A stretch of 42,213 nucleotides of DNA, from assembly GCF_030696805.1 (NCBI RefSeq), contig NZ_JAUYRO010000079.1, positions 1-42,213 of the forward strand, in the 5' to 3' direction. Origin of the DNA: Methyloversatilis sp. Its GTDB lineage: Bacteria; Pseudomonadota; Gammaproteobacteria; Burkholderiales; Rhodocyclaceae. Within the stretch, counting starts at the first letter, position 1. Each line of letters starts with the position of its first letter. Of the stretch, positions 9,286-18,126 are shown piece by piece. Under the pieces are notes generated by a model. The model had not been told where the DNA came from. It was given only the letters and a program-made list of their open reading frames with translations, and did no database searches. A program made the translations under genes and the position numbers.

Positions 9286-11886
9286 ATGACACCCTCGCGT
9301 TCCCAGACTTTGCGCCTGACCCCGGCCGCGCTCGCCCTGCTGAGCGCGAGCGCCCTCGTCTGTGCGCAGGAAGAGCCGGTCAAGGAACTGCCGACGGTAG
9401 AAATCCGCGCCCCGCGAATGATCACGCCGCTGCCGGGGGTGGTGCTCGACGAGCAGCAAACGACCTCTAACGTCCAGAGCCTCACCGGCGACGAGCTGCA
9501 GCAGTCGGGCGCAGTGTCGCTGACGGAAGCAATGAACCTGCAGTTCCAGTCGATCAACGTCAATGACTACGCAGGCAACCCGTTCCAGCAGGACCTGAAC
9601 TTCCGCGGCTTCGCGGCGTCGCCGCTGATCGGCACACCACAGGGCCTTTCGGTCTATCTCGACGGGGTGCGCATCAACGAAGCGTTCGGCGATGTCGTGA
9701 ATTGGGACCTGATCCCGAACATCGCGATCCTGCGCATGGACCTCCTGCCCGGGTCCAATCCGATGTTCGGTCACAACACGCTGGGCGGTGCGATTTCGGT
9801 CAATACGAAATCGGGCTTTACCAGCCCGAAAGTGGAATTTTCGGCTCTCGGCGGTGCGTTTGGCAGACGCCAGTACCAGCTTGCAGCCGGTGGCAATTCG
9901 GGCCCGCTGGCGGGATTCTTCGCGCTCAACAAGTTCGATGAAGATGGCTGGCGAACCAACTCGCCGACCAGCGTGCGTCAGTACTTCGGCCGTATCGACA
10001 TCCGCGGCAGGTCGACCGAAGCCACGTTCAGCCTGCTGAAAGCCGAAAACACCCTGGTCGGCAACGGCCTGATCCCGGAAGAACAGTGGCGTGAAAGTCC
10101 GAATTCGGTGTTCACCTCACCGGACGAGAACATCAACGACCTGAATCATCTAACGGGTCGCGTCCGTTTCGACATCAGCGACTCGTCCAGCGTTGCCCTG
10201 CAGATGTATCGCCGAGACCTGAAGCAGAAGGGCACGGGTGGCGACGTGTGGGACGACTTCGACCAAGGGGCCAGCTCAAACCGGCTGGGTGTCAGTTGCC
10301 CGGACGGTTTCGGTTCGCCGAATGGCGCGCTGGACCAGAACGTCGGGCCGACCTACCCGGGCTGCGCAGGATTGGCACCGAACGGACTGTTCAATTTCAG
10401 CCGCTCGGATCAGCGCTCGGAAGGTGTCGCCCTGCAATTCACGCAGATCAGCGAAACGCACCAGATCGTCGTCGGCAGTTCCTTCGACTGGAGCGACGTC
10501 GACTTCCGGCAGAGCCAGCGGCTCGGCTTCATCGATTCCGAACGCACCGTGTTCCTCGATCCTTCACGAGAGGCGGATCTGGGTCTGCTCGCGCTGAGCC
10601 AGGACATCGTCCGAAACAATCTGACCGGGTCGAGCCGGACGGCTGCACTGTTCTTCAGCGACACCTGGACCGCGGCGCCCAATCTGTTCATCACCTATGG
10701 CGCACGGCTCAGTTACTCGCGAGTCAAGAACGAACTGCAGTCGGACAAACCAATTCCACTTTACCAATTCACCTCGAATTTCTTCAACAATCGCGCAGAA
10801 ATTTGCGGAACCTTATCTGCGGTTGGGACCCGATTTCTCTGCTCCACAGGAGATTACGGCTACCGCAGTCTGAATCCGTCGCTTGGCGTGTCCTGGCTGC
10901 CCGCGCAGGACCTGAACGTCTATGGCAACGTCAGTCGCGGTTCGCGGGTTCCCTCGGTCATCGAACTGGGCTGCGCACGCGACAAGACGCTCGAGGATCC
11001 GAACGGGCTGAATGACGGCAAGAATCTCGGCTGCACCATTCCCACCTCGCTGACCTCCGACCCTTTCCTGCCGCAGGTCAGGTCGCTGACGACGGAGCTC
11101 GGTCTCAGGGGTACCAGTCTGAACGGCCAGCTTTCGTGGAGCGCGACGGCTTACCGGACCGAACTGACCGACGACATCCTGTTCGTGTCGCTCGGCCAGC
11201 GCAACCGCGGCGTGTTCGACACCTTCGGCAAGACCGAACGCGACGGTTTCGAACTCAATCTGAAAGGCAGATTCGGTCGCCATTCGCTGCGTGCCGGCTA
11301 CAGCCGCCTGAATGCCACCTTCGAATCCAGCGCCACCATCGTCAATCAGTCGAACAGTTCCGCAGATCGTACCCAGGGACGTGTGAACGACTTCGAAATC
11401 AACCCGGGCGATGTCATCCCGGGGCTTCCGAAGCATTCGTTCCGCCTTGGCTGGAACATGGATGTCACCAGCAATTTCACCTTCGGATTTTCAATGGTGG
11501 CGCAATCCTTCGTATTTGCGCGCGGCAACGAAAACAATGAATCCGAACCCGGTGGCACCGACCTGACCGGAAATGCACAGATCCCCGGCCTTGGAAAACG
11601 CTACGTCGGCAAGGGCAGGACATCCGGCTTCGCGGTATTCAATTTCAATGCGAATTACCGGGTAGACAAAAATATTTCCCTGTTCTGCAAGGTCGACAAC
11701 ATCTTCGACCGCCGATACACCACCGCTGGCGACCTCGCGGTCAATCCATTCACCTCCGGATCGTTCGGCGCGCGGGATTCCTCAGGATTCAATTACAACT
11801 CGTTCGACTGGACTCATTCGCTTTTTGTCGGCCCCGGCGCCCCGCGCGCCGTGTGGTTTGGCCTCAACTACGCATTCGGGTCATGA
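9286..11886 (+). CDS. TonB-dependent outer-membrane receptor
   Basis: The 866-aa precursor has a signal peptide (residues 1 to about 27, hydrophobic core LTPAALALLSASALVCA) and a TonB-box-like ELPTVEIRAP. The plug domain (about 45-170) includes FRGFAASPLIGTPQGLSVYLDGVRINEAFGD-type motifs. The rest is a long beta-barrel with a periodic aromatic pattern, ending AVWFGLNYAFGS. It would import a substrate too large for porins, powered by TonB-ExbBD, none of which is in the window. The substrate cannot be read from sequence; no heme or siderophore motif stands out. Two PEP-CTERM genes follow on the same strand after a 122-base gap, so a joint role at the cell surface is possible but not shown. Confidence 0.93.
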   Translation: MTPSRSQTLRLTPAALALLSASALVCAQEEPVKELPTVEIRAPRMITPLPGVVLDEQQTTSNVQSLTGDELQQSGAVSLTEAMNLQFQSINVNDYAGNPFQQDLNFRGFAASPLIGTPQGLSVYLDGVRINEAFGDVVNWDLIPNIAILRMDLLPGSNPMFGHNTLGGAISVNTKSGFTSPKVEFSALGGAFGRRQYQLAAGGNSGPLAGFFALNKFDEDGWRTNSPTSVRQYFGRIDIRGRSTEATFSLLKAENTLVGNGLIPEEQWRESPNSVFTSPDENINDLNHLTGRVRFDISDSSSVALQMYRRDLKQKGTGGDVWDDFDQGASSNRLGVSCPDGFGSPNGALDQNVGPTYPGCAGLAPNGLFNFSRSDQRSEGVALQFTQISETHQIVVGSSFDWSDVDFRQSQRLGFIDSERTVFLDPSREADLGLLALSQDIVRNNLTGSSRTAALFFSDTWTAAPNLFITYGARLSYSRVKNELQSDKPIPLYQFTSNFFNNRAEICGTLSAVGTRFLCSTGDYGYRSLNPSLGVSWLPAQDLNVYGNVSRGSRVPSVIELGCARDKTLEDPNGLNDGKNLGCTIPTSLTSDPFLPQVRSLTTELGLRGTSLNGQLSWSATAYRTELTDDILFVSLGQRNRGVFDTFGKTERDGFELNLKGRFGRHSLRAGYSRLNATFESSATIVNQSNSSADRTQGRVNDFEINPGDVIPGLPKHSFRLGWNMDVTSNFTFGFSMVAQSFVFARGNENNESEPGGTDLTGNAQIPGLGKRYVGKGRTSGFAVFNFNANYRVDKNISLFCKVDNIFDRRYTTAGDLAVNPFTSGSFGARDSSGFNYNSFDWTHSLFVGPGAPRAVWFGLNYAFGS

Positions 11887-11903
11887 GCACCGGATCGTTT
11901 TCC

Positions 11904-11924
11904 ATCGATCGGACAAGGATCGAT
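11904..11924 (+). promoter_or_regulatory. Inverted repeat upstream of the PEP-CTERM gene pair
   Basis: ATCGATC at 11904-11910 and GATCGAT at 11918-11924 form a perfect 7-bp inverted repeat with a 7-base spacer, about 85 bases before the first PEP-CTERM start. It may be an operator for an independent PEP-CTERM promoter. No -35/-10 pair is clear. Confidence 0.35.
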
Positions 11925-12008
11925 TACAACAAGAGGCACAGCCGAACCCGTCATGTGTCCGCCGAATCATTGTCTCACCCTGAATCTTTTCAAAAAGGAG
12001 ATCGCATC

Positions 12009-12884
12009 ATGAAATTAGCGCATGTCGCCGCGGCGACAGTCTTGATGGGCGCCAGTCTGGGCGCAGTAGCGGGTGATTTTTTTGAGCTTAACAAGGCGTT
12101 TCCGTTTCGCCTTAGTGGCGCTAATAATCAGAACACTGACCGCTACTTTCTTGATGCTACTGGCAGAACAATCACATCTTCATTTACCGTCACCACCGAA
12201 ATTGGAGATGTATTAATTCCGCTAGTCGCTTCCAGTATCAGCTACAACTCGATCGCGACATCAGGTCCGATTCCGAGAACGGTTACCGGCAGTGGAGTTC
12301 TTACGCTACTTGATTATCGGCTAACGGAAGATGTCCAGCTCGCGGGCCAAGCAATCGGCGATATGTATGATTTCGTTTATCGAGATTCGCGGGACAATAA
12401 ACTGGTATTTGGCACTCGTGTGATTCTCGGTCTTCCGGGCCAGCAGCAGAATGCTGAACTGAACAATGTCTTCCGCTACGGATTTGAGGAGAACGGAACC
12501 GTTTTCGACGCGGCGGCAGCTTGGATGTACATGTCAGATTTCGATCTGCGGCTATACAGCGCTGCACGCAGCGATCAGGGCCTTGGGTCGACAGACGTGT
12601 ACGACCCGGATGCGATCAGCTTCCAGTCGGACATCAACCTGTCCGAAGACAATCCATACAGCGGCCTGTATCTCATCAAGACCAACGCCACCTACTACAC
12701 CGTCGCCGACAGCGCGATCGGCTACTTTCAGGCGGGCGAAGAGGGCCAGCCGATCGTGAAGGCCTTCATCGGCGGATTTGTCCCGACGAACACAGCGCCG
12801 ATTCCCGAACCGTCCACCTACGCAATGCTGCTCGCGGGCCTGGGCATGATCGGCGTGATTGCACGCCGCCGCATGCGCGCCTGA
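12009..12884 (+). CDS. PEP-CTERM sorting domain protein, first of a tandem pair
   Basis: The start is the ATG at 12009, with AAGGAG about 9 bases upstream; the longer open frame upstream is not coding. The 291-aa product has a signal peptide (about 1-22, ending GAVAG). It ends with the PEP-CTERM anchor: PEPSTYAMLL at about 266-275, a hydrophobic segment, then ARRRMRA. Exosortase (not in the window) should cleave or process this tail for surface or matrix delivery. The body shares blocks with the next gene, notably YDFVYR, DI near the middle and KTNAT, showing duplication. The first 400 bases are clearly more AT-rich than the rest of the gene, hinting at a recombined or recently acquired segment. 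No catalytic domain is recognised. Confidence 0.92.
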   Translation: MKLAHVAAATVLMGASLGAVAGDFFELNKAFPFRLSGANNQNTDRYFLDATGRTITSSFTVTTEIGDVLIPLVASSISYNSIATSGPIPRTVTGSGVLTLLDYRLTEDVQLAGQAIGDMYDFVYRDSRDNKLVFGTRVILGLPGQQQNAELNNVFRYGFEENGTVFDAAAAWMYMSDFDLRLYSAARSDQGLGSTDVYDPDAISFQSDINLSEDNPYSGLYLIKTNATYYTVADSAIGYFQAGEEGQPIVKAFIGGFVPTNTAPIPEPSTYAMLLAGLGMIGVIARRRMRA

Positions 12885-12926
12885 TACCCGAAGTTTTCCG
12901 CACCACTCAACAAAGAGGTCAACTCC

Positions 12927-13697
12927 ATGAAAATCAAAACCATTGCACTGTCACTGATGCTGGGCCTGGGCGCCCACGCGGCGCACGCTTTCGTCGCCCT
13001 GCCGGAAAGCGGCGATCTGCGGATCGTCGGCGTCAGCAACGCTGCGGCTGACCCGCTGTTCCTCGGCTTCGACTGGACGCCGGAAAGCGCCGGCTACACC
13101 CGCGCCGCCCGCCGCATCAGCTCGGTAATCTACGACGGCACCGACATCGGCACCTTCTACGACTTCGTCTATCGCAGCACCACCGACAGCACGCTGCTGT
13201 TCGCATCGCGTTTCGAACTGGATGTTGGCGAAATCGAAATCGGTGACCTCGACTACGAGACGGAAATCAACGACATCCTGCGCAGTGGCTATGCCAACTA
13301 TGACGTTTCAGTTGGATGGTATGCCGCGACCGACGACGATTTGCGCCTGCAATCGACCGCCCATACCTCGAATGGCGTGCGAACCCGTCCGACCAACCCG
13401 GTGGATGTGTTCGACGACAACGTGGTCGACTTCCGCACCGACATTTCGGTCGAGGAAGGCAATCCGTCGACCGCCTGGTATGTGCTCAAGACCAATGCAA
13501 CGGAATTCACCTACCTGATCGATGCGGTCACCATCCGTCAGGCGCCGAGCATCGACGGCATGTCGCCGCCGCTGCGCACCGCGACCTTCGAAGGCTTCGC
13601 GCCCATCGCCGCGATCCCGGAACCTGAAACCTACGCCATGCTGCTGGCCGGTCTGGGCCTGATCGGTCTGGCTGCCCGCCGTCGCACGAAGGCGTAA
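12927..13697 (+). CDS. PEP-CTERM sorting domain protein, second of a tandem pair
   Basis: The 256-aa protein has a signal peptide (about 1-21, LSLMLGLGAHAAHA) and a PEP-CTERM tail, PEPETYAMLLAGLGLIGLAA followed by RRRTKA, at 231-256. A GAGG ribosome site precedes the ATG. It is a paralogue of the previous gene: FYDFVYRSTTDSTLLFASR aligns with MYDFVYRDSRDNKLVFGTR, and FRTDISVEEGNP with FQSDINLSEDNP. It is acidic and beta-rich, without recognised enzymatic motifs. It starts 42 bases after its neighbour, so they are probably co-transcribed, and a strong terminator follows. It probably acts as an exported matrix or surface protein processed by an exosortase elsewhere in the genome. Confidence 0.92.
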   Translation: MKIKTIALSLMLGLGAHAAHAFVALPESGDLRIVGVSNAAADPLFLGFDWTPESAGYTRAARRISSVIYDGTDIGTFYDFVYRSTTDSTLLFASRFELDVGEIEIGDLDYETEINDILRSGYANYDVSVGWYAATDDDLRLQSTAHTSNGVRTRPTNPVDVFDDNVVDFRTDISVEEGNPSTAWYVLKTNATEFTYLIDAVTIRQAPSIDGMSPPLRTATFEGFAPIAAIPEPETYAMLLAGLGLIGLAARRRTKA

Positions 13698-13748
13698 TCA
13701 AGGCTGTAACAGTCGGCGGCGCGCAAGCGCCGTTGGCCGGAATTGAAG

Positions 13749-13786
13749 CGGCCCCCTGCGTTGTCCAGCAGGGGGCCGTTTTTTTT
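13749..13786 (+). terminator. Rho-independent terminator after the PEP-CTERM pair
   Basis: An 11-bp perfect GC-rich stem (CGGCCCCCTGC at 13749-13759, its complement at 13768-13778) with an 8-base loop is followed directly by eight T residues. The T-run shows plus-strand orientation, ending the PEP-CTERM unit before the convergent pqq operon. Confidence 0.95.
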
Positions 13787-13823
13787 GCCTTGCGTGTGTT
13801 GAGGCCGGTGTGTCCGGCCGCCG

Positions 13824-14981
13824 TCAGAACGGCCGGTCGAGCTGCAGCGATTCCTTCGGGCCGCGGTAGATCAAAGGCTTGACCTGCGCCGCGTTGCCGG
13901 CGATCTGGGCGCGGTCGACGACTTCGGTGATCCGGTTGTGCAGCGGCGACTTGTCGCACACCGGGTCGGCTGCGGCCGGGTCGTTGGCGATCATGTAGGC
14001 CTGACAGCGGCAGCCGCCGTAGTCCTTTTCCTTTTCCGGACAGCTGGAACAGGGCTCCTTCATCCAGCCGGTGCCGCGGTAGCGGTTGAAGCCTTCGGAT
14101 TCATACCAGATTTCGCGGATGGACGAGGTGCGCACGTCCGGAAACTCCAGCCCGGGCAACATGCGCGCGGTGTGGCAGGGCAACGCCTTGCCGTCCGGCG
14201 TGATGGTCAGGAAGATGTTGCCCCAGCCATTCATGCACTTCTTCGGCCGTTTTTCGTAATAGTCGGGCACGACGAAAAACAGCTTCATCTTGTTGCCGTG
14301 CGTGGCGCGCCACTCGTTGGTGATGCGTTCCGCGCGCTCAAGCTGCTCGCGCGACGGCAGCAGCTGGTCGCGATTCACCTGCGCCCAGCCGTAGTACTGC
14401 GTGTTGGCCAGTTCGACGTATTCGGCATCGATGTCGGACGCGAGTTGCAGGATGGCTTCGATGTGGTCGATGTTATGCCGATGGATGGTGCAGTTCATGA
14501 CCATCGGATAGCCGTGCGCTTTGATCATGTCGGCCGCGCGGCGCTTCAGGTCGAAGGTTCGGGTGGACGACAGGAAGTCGTTCATTTCGCGCGTCGAGTC
14601 CTGGAACGAGAGCTGGATGTGGTCCAGCCCGGCTTCCTTCAGCGCGCCGATGCGCTTTTCGTTCAGCCCGACGCCCGATGTCAGCAGGTTGGTGTAGTAG
14701 CCCAGGCGGTGCGCCTCGGCGACGATGACTTCGAGGTCGTCGCGCAGCATGGGTTCGCCGCCGGAAAAGCCGCACTGCACCGACCCGAGCTCACGGGCTT
14801 CGCGCAGCACCTTGAACCACTGTTCGGTCGTCAGTTCGTCTTCGGTCTTGGCGAAATCGACCGGGTTGTAGCAATACACGCAGTGCAGCGGGCAGCGGTA
14901 GGTCAGTTCGGCCAGCAACCACAGCGGCGGGCCGATCTTCGCGGTGTCCTGCACGGCCACTGCCTCGGAAAGATCGGTCAT
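13824..14981 (-). CDS. pqqE: PQQ biosynthesis radical SAM protein PqqE
   Basis: PqqE joins the Glu and Tyr side chains of the PqqA peptide by a C-C bond. The ATG at 14981 (MTDLSEAV) overlaps the pqqD stop as ATGA and has a GGTGGA-like site upstream; an ATG five codons earlier is the alternative. The radical SAM cluster ligands C30-x3-C34-x2-C37 lie in RCPLHCVYC, followed by [10 protein letters not shown]. The C-terminal SPASM region carries auxiliary cluster cysteines (CHTARML, then [19 protein letters not shown]). At 385 aa it is of full family length. It is last in a compact pqqABCDE unit and converges on the PEP-CTERM terminator. No pqqF protease lies in the window. Confidence 0.97.
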   Translation of the reverse strand: MTDLSEAVAVQDTAKIGPPLWLLAELTYRCPLHCVYCYNPVDFAKTEDELTTEQWFKVLREARELGSVQCGFSGGEPMLRDDLEVIVAEAHRLGYYTNLLTSGVGLNEKRIGALKEAGLDHIQLSFQDSTREMNDFLSSTRTFDLKRRAADMIKAHGYPMVMNCTIHRHNIDHIEAILQLASDIDAEYVELANTQYYGWAQVNRDQLLPSREQLERAERITNEWRATHGNKMKLFFVVPDYYEKRPKKCMNGWGNIFLTITPDGKALPCHTARMLPGLEFPDVRTSSIREIWYESEGFNRYRGTGWMKEPCSSCPEKEKDYGGCRCQAYMIANDPAAADPVCDKSPLHNRITEVVDRAQIAGNAAQVKPLIYRGPKESLQLDRPF

Positions 14982-15250
14982 GTCAGATCCACCCATTTCT
15001 GCTGCTCGGCCAGTTCGATGAAGGCGAGCACGTCGGCTTCAAGCCCCTGCGCGTTGAAGGTCGTTTCGAGGTCGGCGACGATGGCGGCGACGTCGGCTGC
15101 GCCATCGCAGCGCTTCAGGATTTCGCCGGCGCTCTGGTTCAGCTTCACCATGCCCTCCGGATACAGCAGCACGTAGGCGTCCTGCGCCGGTTCCCACTGG
15201 ATGCGGAAGTTGCGGCCCACTTTCGGCACGGTTGCGGTTGTGATCGCCAT
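14978..15250 (-). CDS. pqqD: PqqA-binding chaperone PqqD
   Basis: This 90-aa protein carries the PqqA peptide to PqqE. Family features are [35 protein letters not shown] and the acidic C-terminal helix [13 protein letters not shown]. The ATG at 15250 is preferred because GGTGAGCG lies just upstream and the length fits the family; a GTG at 15262 would add four residues. The gene follows pqqC after 16 bases, and its stop is shared with the pqqE start (ATGA), consistent with tight stoichiometric coupling of the two partners. Confidence 0.95.
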   Translation of the reverse strand: MAITTATVPKVGRNFRIQWEPAQDAYVLLYPEGMVKLNQSAGEILKRCDGAADVAAIVADLETTFNAQGLEADVLAFIELAEQQKWVDLT

Positions 15251-15266
15251 CGTTTCGCTCACCGGG

Positions 15267-15995
15267 TTACTTGCTGACGCCGTAAGCGTTGGCCATGGCG
15301 TCGTTCATTGCCCACAGCACGTCGAGCTTGAACTGCAGGATGGTCAATGCGCGTTCCTGCTCGGCGCGTGTCGTGAAGTGGTTCAGCGTCACCGCCAGGC
15401 CCTGTTCGACGTCGCGTCGCGCCTGGGACACGCGGTTGCGGAAGTACTGCAGGCCGGACGATTCGATCCACGGGTAGTGCTCGGGCCAGTTGGCGAGCCG
15501 TTCCTTGTGGATCTTGGGCGCGAACAACTCGGTCAGCGACGAGCACACCGCTTCCTGCCAGGGCCGCTGGCGCGCAAAGTTGATGTAGGCGTCGACAGCG
15601 AAACGCACGCCGGGCACCACGTGGCGCAGATCGACGATTTCCTCGCGCGTGAGGCCGGTGGCTTCGCCCAGCCTGATCCACGCTTCGATGCCGCCTTCGT
15701 CGCGCGCCGTCGCGCCATCCGGGGCGGTGATTTCGTATCCGTCGTGGTCGAGGATGCGCTGTATCCACTGGCGGCGGATTTCGCGGTCCGGCGTGTTCGA
15801 CAGGATGGCCGCGTCCTTCACCGGAATCGCGATCTGATAGTAAAACCGGTTTGCCACCCAGCCGCGGATCTGTTCCGGTGACGCCTTGCCGGTATTCAGC
15901 ATGACGTTGAACGGATGGTGGATGTGATAGGCGCTGCCCTTGTCGCGCAGCTGCGCCTCGAATTCTGCGTGATTCCAGGGTTGTTGCGTACTCAT
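15267..15995 (-). CDS. pqqC: Pyrroloquinoline-quinone synthase PqqC
   Basis: PqqC catalyses the final cofactor-free oxidation and ring closure to PQQ. The start is the ATG at 15995 ([17 protein letters not shown]), overlapping the pqqB stop as ATGA, giving 242 aa, typical of the family. Recognisable stretches include [37 protein letters not shown] and [20 protein letters not shown]. These build the all-helical, TenA-like fold with the His/Tyr-lined active site. The longer open frame upstream is the pqqB gene read in another frame. Confidence 0.97.
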   Translation of the reverse strand: MSTQQPWNHAEFEAQLRDKGSAYHIHHPFNVMLNTGKASPEQIRGWVANRFYYQIAIPVKDAAILSNTPDREIRRQWIQRILDHDGYEITAPDGATARDEGGIEAWIRLGEATGLTREEIVDLRHVVPGVRFAVDAYINFARQRPWQEAVCSSLTELFAPKIHKERLANWPEHYPWIESSGLQYFRNRVSQARRDVEQGLAVTLNHFTTRAEQERALTILQFKLDVLWAMNDAMANAYGVSK

Positions 15996-16909
15996 ACCGT
16001 GATGTCCATTCCGTCGTAAGCCACCTCGATACCACGCGATTCGAGTTCGCGCCGTTGCGCGCTGTCCTCGTTCAGGATCGGGTTGGTGTTGTTGATGTGA
16101 ATCAGGATCTTTCGCGTGGTTTTCGGCAGCTTGTCGAGCCAGACCATCATGCCGCTTTCGCCTGTCTGCGGCAGGTGCCCCATGTCGCGTGCGTACTTCT
16201 TCGAGGCGCCGAGCGCGATCATTTCGTCGTCGGTCCAGAAGGTGCCGTCGACCAGCACCACGTCGGCCGCCTGCATCGCCGCCCACACGTGCGGCTCGAT
16301 GTCGACCAGACCGGGCGCGTAATAGATCTTCCGGCCGGTCTTCGTGTCTTCAATGGTCACGCCGATGTTGTCGCCCGGCACCGGTTTGTCGCGCCGCGGC
16401 GAGTAGGGTGGAGCATTGCTGCGCAGATGGTGGGCGTGGAAACGTAGATCGGGCACGTGCTTCATTTCGAACATGCTTTCGTCGATCGGCAGCGCATTCC
16501 AGTTCACGCCGCAGTAGTGCCCGAGCAGACGGAACAGCGGGTTTCCCTGCGTCAGGTCTTCCTGCACCGGCGGCGTGCACCAGATTTCGTGCGGCTGACG
16601 GTGTTCACGCAGCATGTACAGGCCGGTCGTGTGGTCGATCTGGCCGTCGATGAGCACGATGGCCTTGACCGCGGTGTCGCGCAGCGCGCGCGCTGGCTGC
16701 AGTTCGGGGAACTGCTGGAACTGGGTCAGGATGTCGGGCGACGCGTTGAACAGCACCCAGTTCTCGTTGTCGCCGGTCACCGTGATAGACGACTGGGTGC
16801 GCGCCGTGGCGCGGATCGTGCCCTTGCGCAGGCCGTCGCAGTTGTGACAGTTGCAGTTCCACTGCGGGAAGCCGCCGCCCGCGCCGGACCCCAGTACGTG
16901 CAGTCGCAT
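15992..16909 (-). CDS. pqqB: PQQ biosynthesis metallo-beta-lactamase-fold protein PqqB
   Basis: The 305-aa protein begins [19 protein letters not shown] and continues with the zinc-binding CNCHNC knuckle characteristic of PqqB, then metallo-beta-lactamase-like motifs ([25 protein letters not shown] near the C-terminus). It is thought to hydroxylate the cross-linked PqqA intermediate; it was earlier proposed as a carrier. A strong purine-rich ribosome site, GGAGGAGGGG, lies one base upstream of the ATG. A three-hairpin leader separates it from pqqA. It overlaps pqqC by four bases. Confidence 0.97.
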   Translation of the reverse strand: MRLHVLGSGAGGGFPQWNCNCHNCDGLRKGTIRATARTQSSITVTGDNENWVLFNASPDILTQFQQFPELQPARALRDTAVKAIVLIDGQIDHTTGLYMLREHRQPHEIWCTPPVQEDLTQGNPLFRLLGHYCGVNWNALPIDESMFEMKHVPDLRFHAHHLRSNAPPYSPRRDKPVPGDNIGVTIEDTKTGRKIYYAPGLVDIEPHVWAAMQAADVVLVDGTFWTDDEMIALGASKKYARDMGHLPQTGESGMMVWLDKLPKTTRKILIHINNTNPILNEDSAQRRELESRGIEVAYDGMDITV

Positions 16910-16921
16910 GCCCCTCCTCCG

Positions 16922-17049
16922 GTATCCGTGTGCGGATACTCTGATTCAAATGCAACGCGCCCGTTCAGGGCGCGTCACGGTATTCGTCTGGCCGGTCGCT
17001 TGACGCCGACGGGTGCTGCAGAGACCCGGGAGCTAACGCTCGCCGGGTC
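16922..17049 (-). promoter_or_regulatory. Three consecutive hairpins between pqqA and pqqB
   Basis: Reading toward pqqB there are three stems. The first (17023-17049) has stems of 7 and 4 bp with one bulge and a 4-base loop. The second (16955-16975) is a perfect 8-bp stem with a 5-base loop. The third (16922-16939) is a perfect 7-bp stem with a 4-base loop. None is followed by a T-run, so they are not standard terminators. The third abuts the pqqB ribosome site. Their likely role is setting the pqqA:pqqB ratio by attenuation, RNA stabilisation or processing. Confidence 0.7.
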
Positions 17050-17058
17050 CTCGCCACC

Positions 17059-17133
17059 TTAGCGGTTGGCGATGTACATCGTGATTTCGAAGCCGAAACG
17101 CAGGTCGGTAGCCTTGGGGGTTTGCCAGTTCAT
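17059..17133 (-). CDS. pqqA: PQQ precursor peptide PqqA
   Basis: This 24-codon gene encodes MNWQTPKATDLRFGFEITMY followed by IANR. The conserved Glu (E16) and Tyr (Y20) three residues apart in FEITMY are the atoms of PQQ. AGGAGA lies five bases before the ATG. Length and pattern match PqqA from other bacteria exactly. It is the first gene of the pqq unit, with the hairpin leader downstream, and is probably expressed well above the enzymes because it is consumed as a substrate. Confidence 0.98.
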   Translation of the reverse strand: MNWQTPKATDLRFGFEITMYIANR

Positions 17134-17164
17134 GTTTGTCTCCTGATGGTCGTTTGAAATAGAT

Positions 17165-17181
17165 GCGTTGTGTTGCAACGC
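17165..17181 (-). promoter_or_regulatory. Inverted repeat upstream of pqqA
   Basis: GCGTTG and CAACGC (6 bp, 5-base spacer) lie about 32 bases upstream of the pqqA start. This is where an operator or leader structure would be expected. No firm -35/-10 pair is visible in the 123-base gap. Confidence 0.3.
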
Positions 17182-17256
17182 TCTTGCAGTATCGACCGCC
17201 CCGCTGCGCACCGCCTCGTCAGCGGAATTAAGCGCGGCTCAGGAAATTCATGAAGG

Positions 17257-18114
17257 TCACCGCACGACGTCCACCTTCACCCACAGCCGGCGCTGCGACT
17301 GCGCGTCGCGCGTGCCGTAGCGCGTGATGCCGCGCTGGTCGACCTGTTCGCTGTAGCCGCTGCCGCCCAGTTCCATCCATTCGCCGAGCCGGCCCCGCAC
17401 CGTGCTGACCAGCCGTGCGGTACGGATTTCGCCGTATTGCGTGTCGGACAGCGATTCCTTCTGGGGCGAAATGTCCAGCGTCACCTGGTCACCATTGACG
17501 CGCGGCATGGCGTAGAAGCCGCTGCCGATGTCGCGGTACTCGGTGCCCTGCGAAATGGCGCCGCCGCGCGGGCCGGCGATGATCTGCGTGAACGGCACCG
17601 GAATCGAACTGCCGACCTGGATGAAGGCCGAACCGCCCTCGACCACCTGCACCCGTTGCGACAGCCGGTCGGCCGAATTGCCGCGGGTCGACCAGACACG
17701 CGTCGCGACCCGGCTGTCGCCGCTGCGGCCTTCGATGACGGCACCCTCGCTGCCTGCGTCAGCGGCGCCGACCGACACGTCGCCTGCGCGGATGTCGCCC
17801 GACACGGCGGCGCCGTCGCGCCGGATCGAATCGTCGTTGTCGTGCCGCACCGAAATCATCAGGCTGCGCAGCGGCGTGTCGATCGCCTCGATCGCCTGCT
17901 TCACGGCCAGCCGCGTGGCGGCGTCGGCACGAATGAAGATGCGGTTGTTGGCCCCCGAAAGTGCCGCGTCTTCGCCGACCAGCGGCTGCAGCGCCGGCAG
18001 CACCTGATCGGTCGTGCGGTGTTTCAGCGGAATGATGTCGAGCTTGACCTGCGCCCAGGACACAAGCGGCGCGCACAGCGCCAGGCACAGAAAGAAGTGA
18101 ATGAAGCGCGACAC
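17257..18114 (-). CDS. Short exported secretin-like protein (NolW/secretin-domain)
   Basis: The 285-aa product starts with GTG (AAGGG upstream) and has a signal peptide (MSRFIHFFLCLALCAPLVSW, cleaved near AQ). An N1/NolW-like domain follows, with VKLDIIPLKHRTTDQVLPAL, NNRIFIRADAATRLAVKQAI and EAIDTP, as in secretin N-domains. The middle and C-terminal part (VQVVEGGSAFIQVGSSIPVP, then DQVTLDISPQKE) resembles the start of a secretin core but is too short to form a full secretin barrel. A full secretin gate is thus unlikely. It follows the DUF4197 gene by 12 bases, implying one transcript. Possible roles are a periplasmic assembly partner or a minimal secretin remnant. No type II secretion genes are in the window. 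Confidence 0.7.
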   Translation of the reverse strand: MSRFIHFFLCLALCAPLVSWAQVKLDIIPLKHRTTDQVLPALQPLVGEDAALSGANNRIFIRADAATRLAVKQAIEAIDTPLRSLMISVRHDNDDSIRRDGAAVSGDIRAGDVSVGAADAGSEGAVIEGRSGDSRVATRVWSTRGNSADRLSQRVQVVEGGSAFIQVGSSIPVPFTQIIAGPRGGAISQGTEYRDIGSGFYAMPRVNGDQVTLDISPQKESLSDTQYGEIRTARLVSTVRGRLGEWMELGGSGYSEQVDQRGITRYGTRDAQSQRRLWVKVDVVR

Positions 18115-18126
18115 CCGCAGCCGCCC

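Noticed and set aside
15996-16286. N-terminal extension of pqqC
   Set aside because: This stretch is pqqB in another frame; the ATG at 15995 overlaps the pqqB stop in the usual ATGA manner.
16922-17049. Rho-independent terminator after pqqA
   Set aside because: Stems are strong, but no T-run follows any of them on the minus strand.
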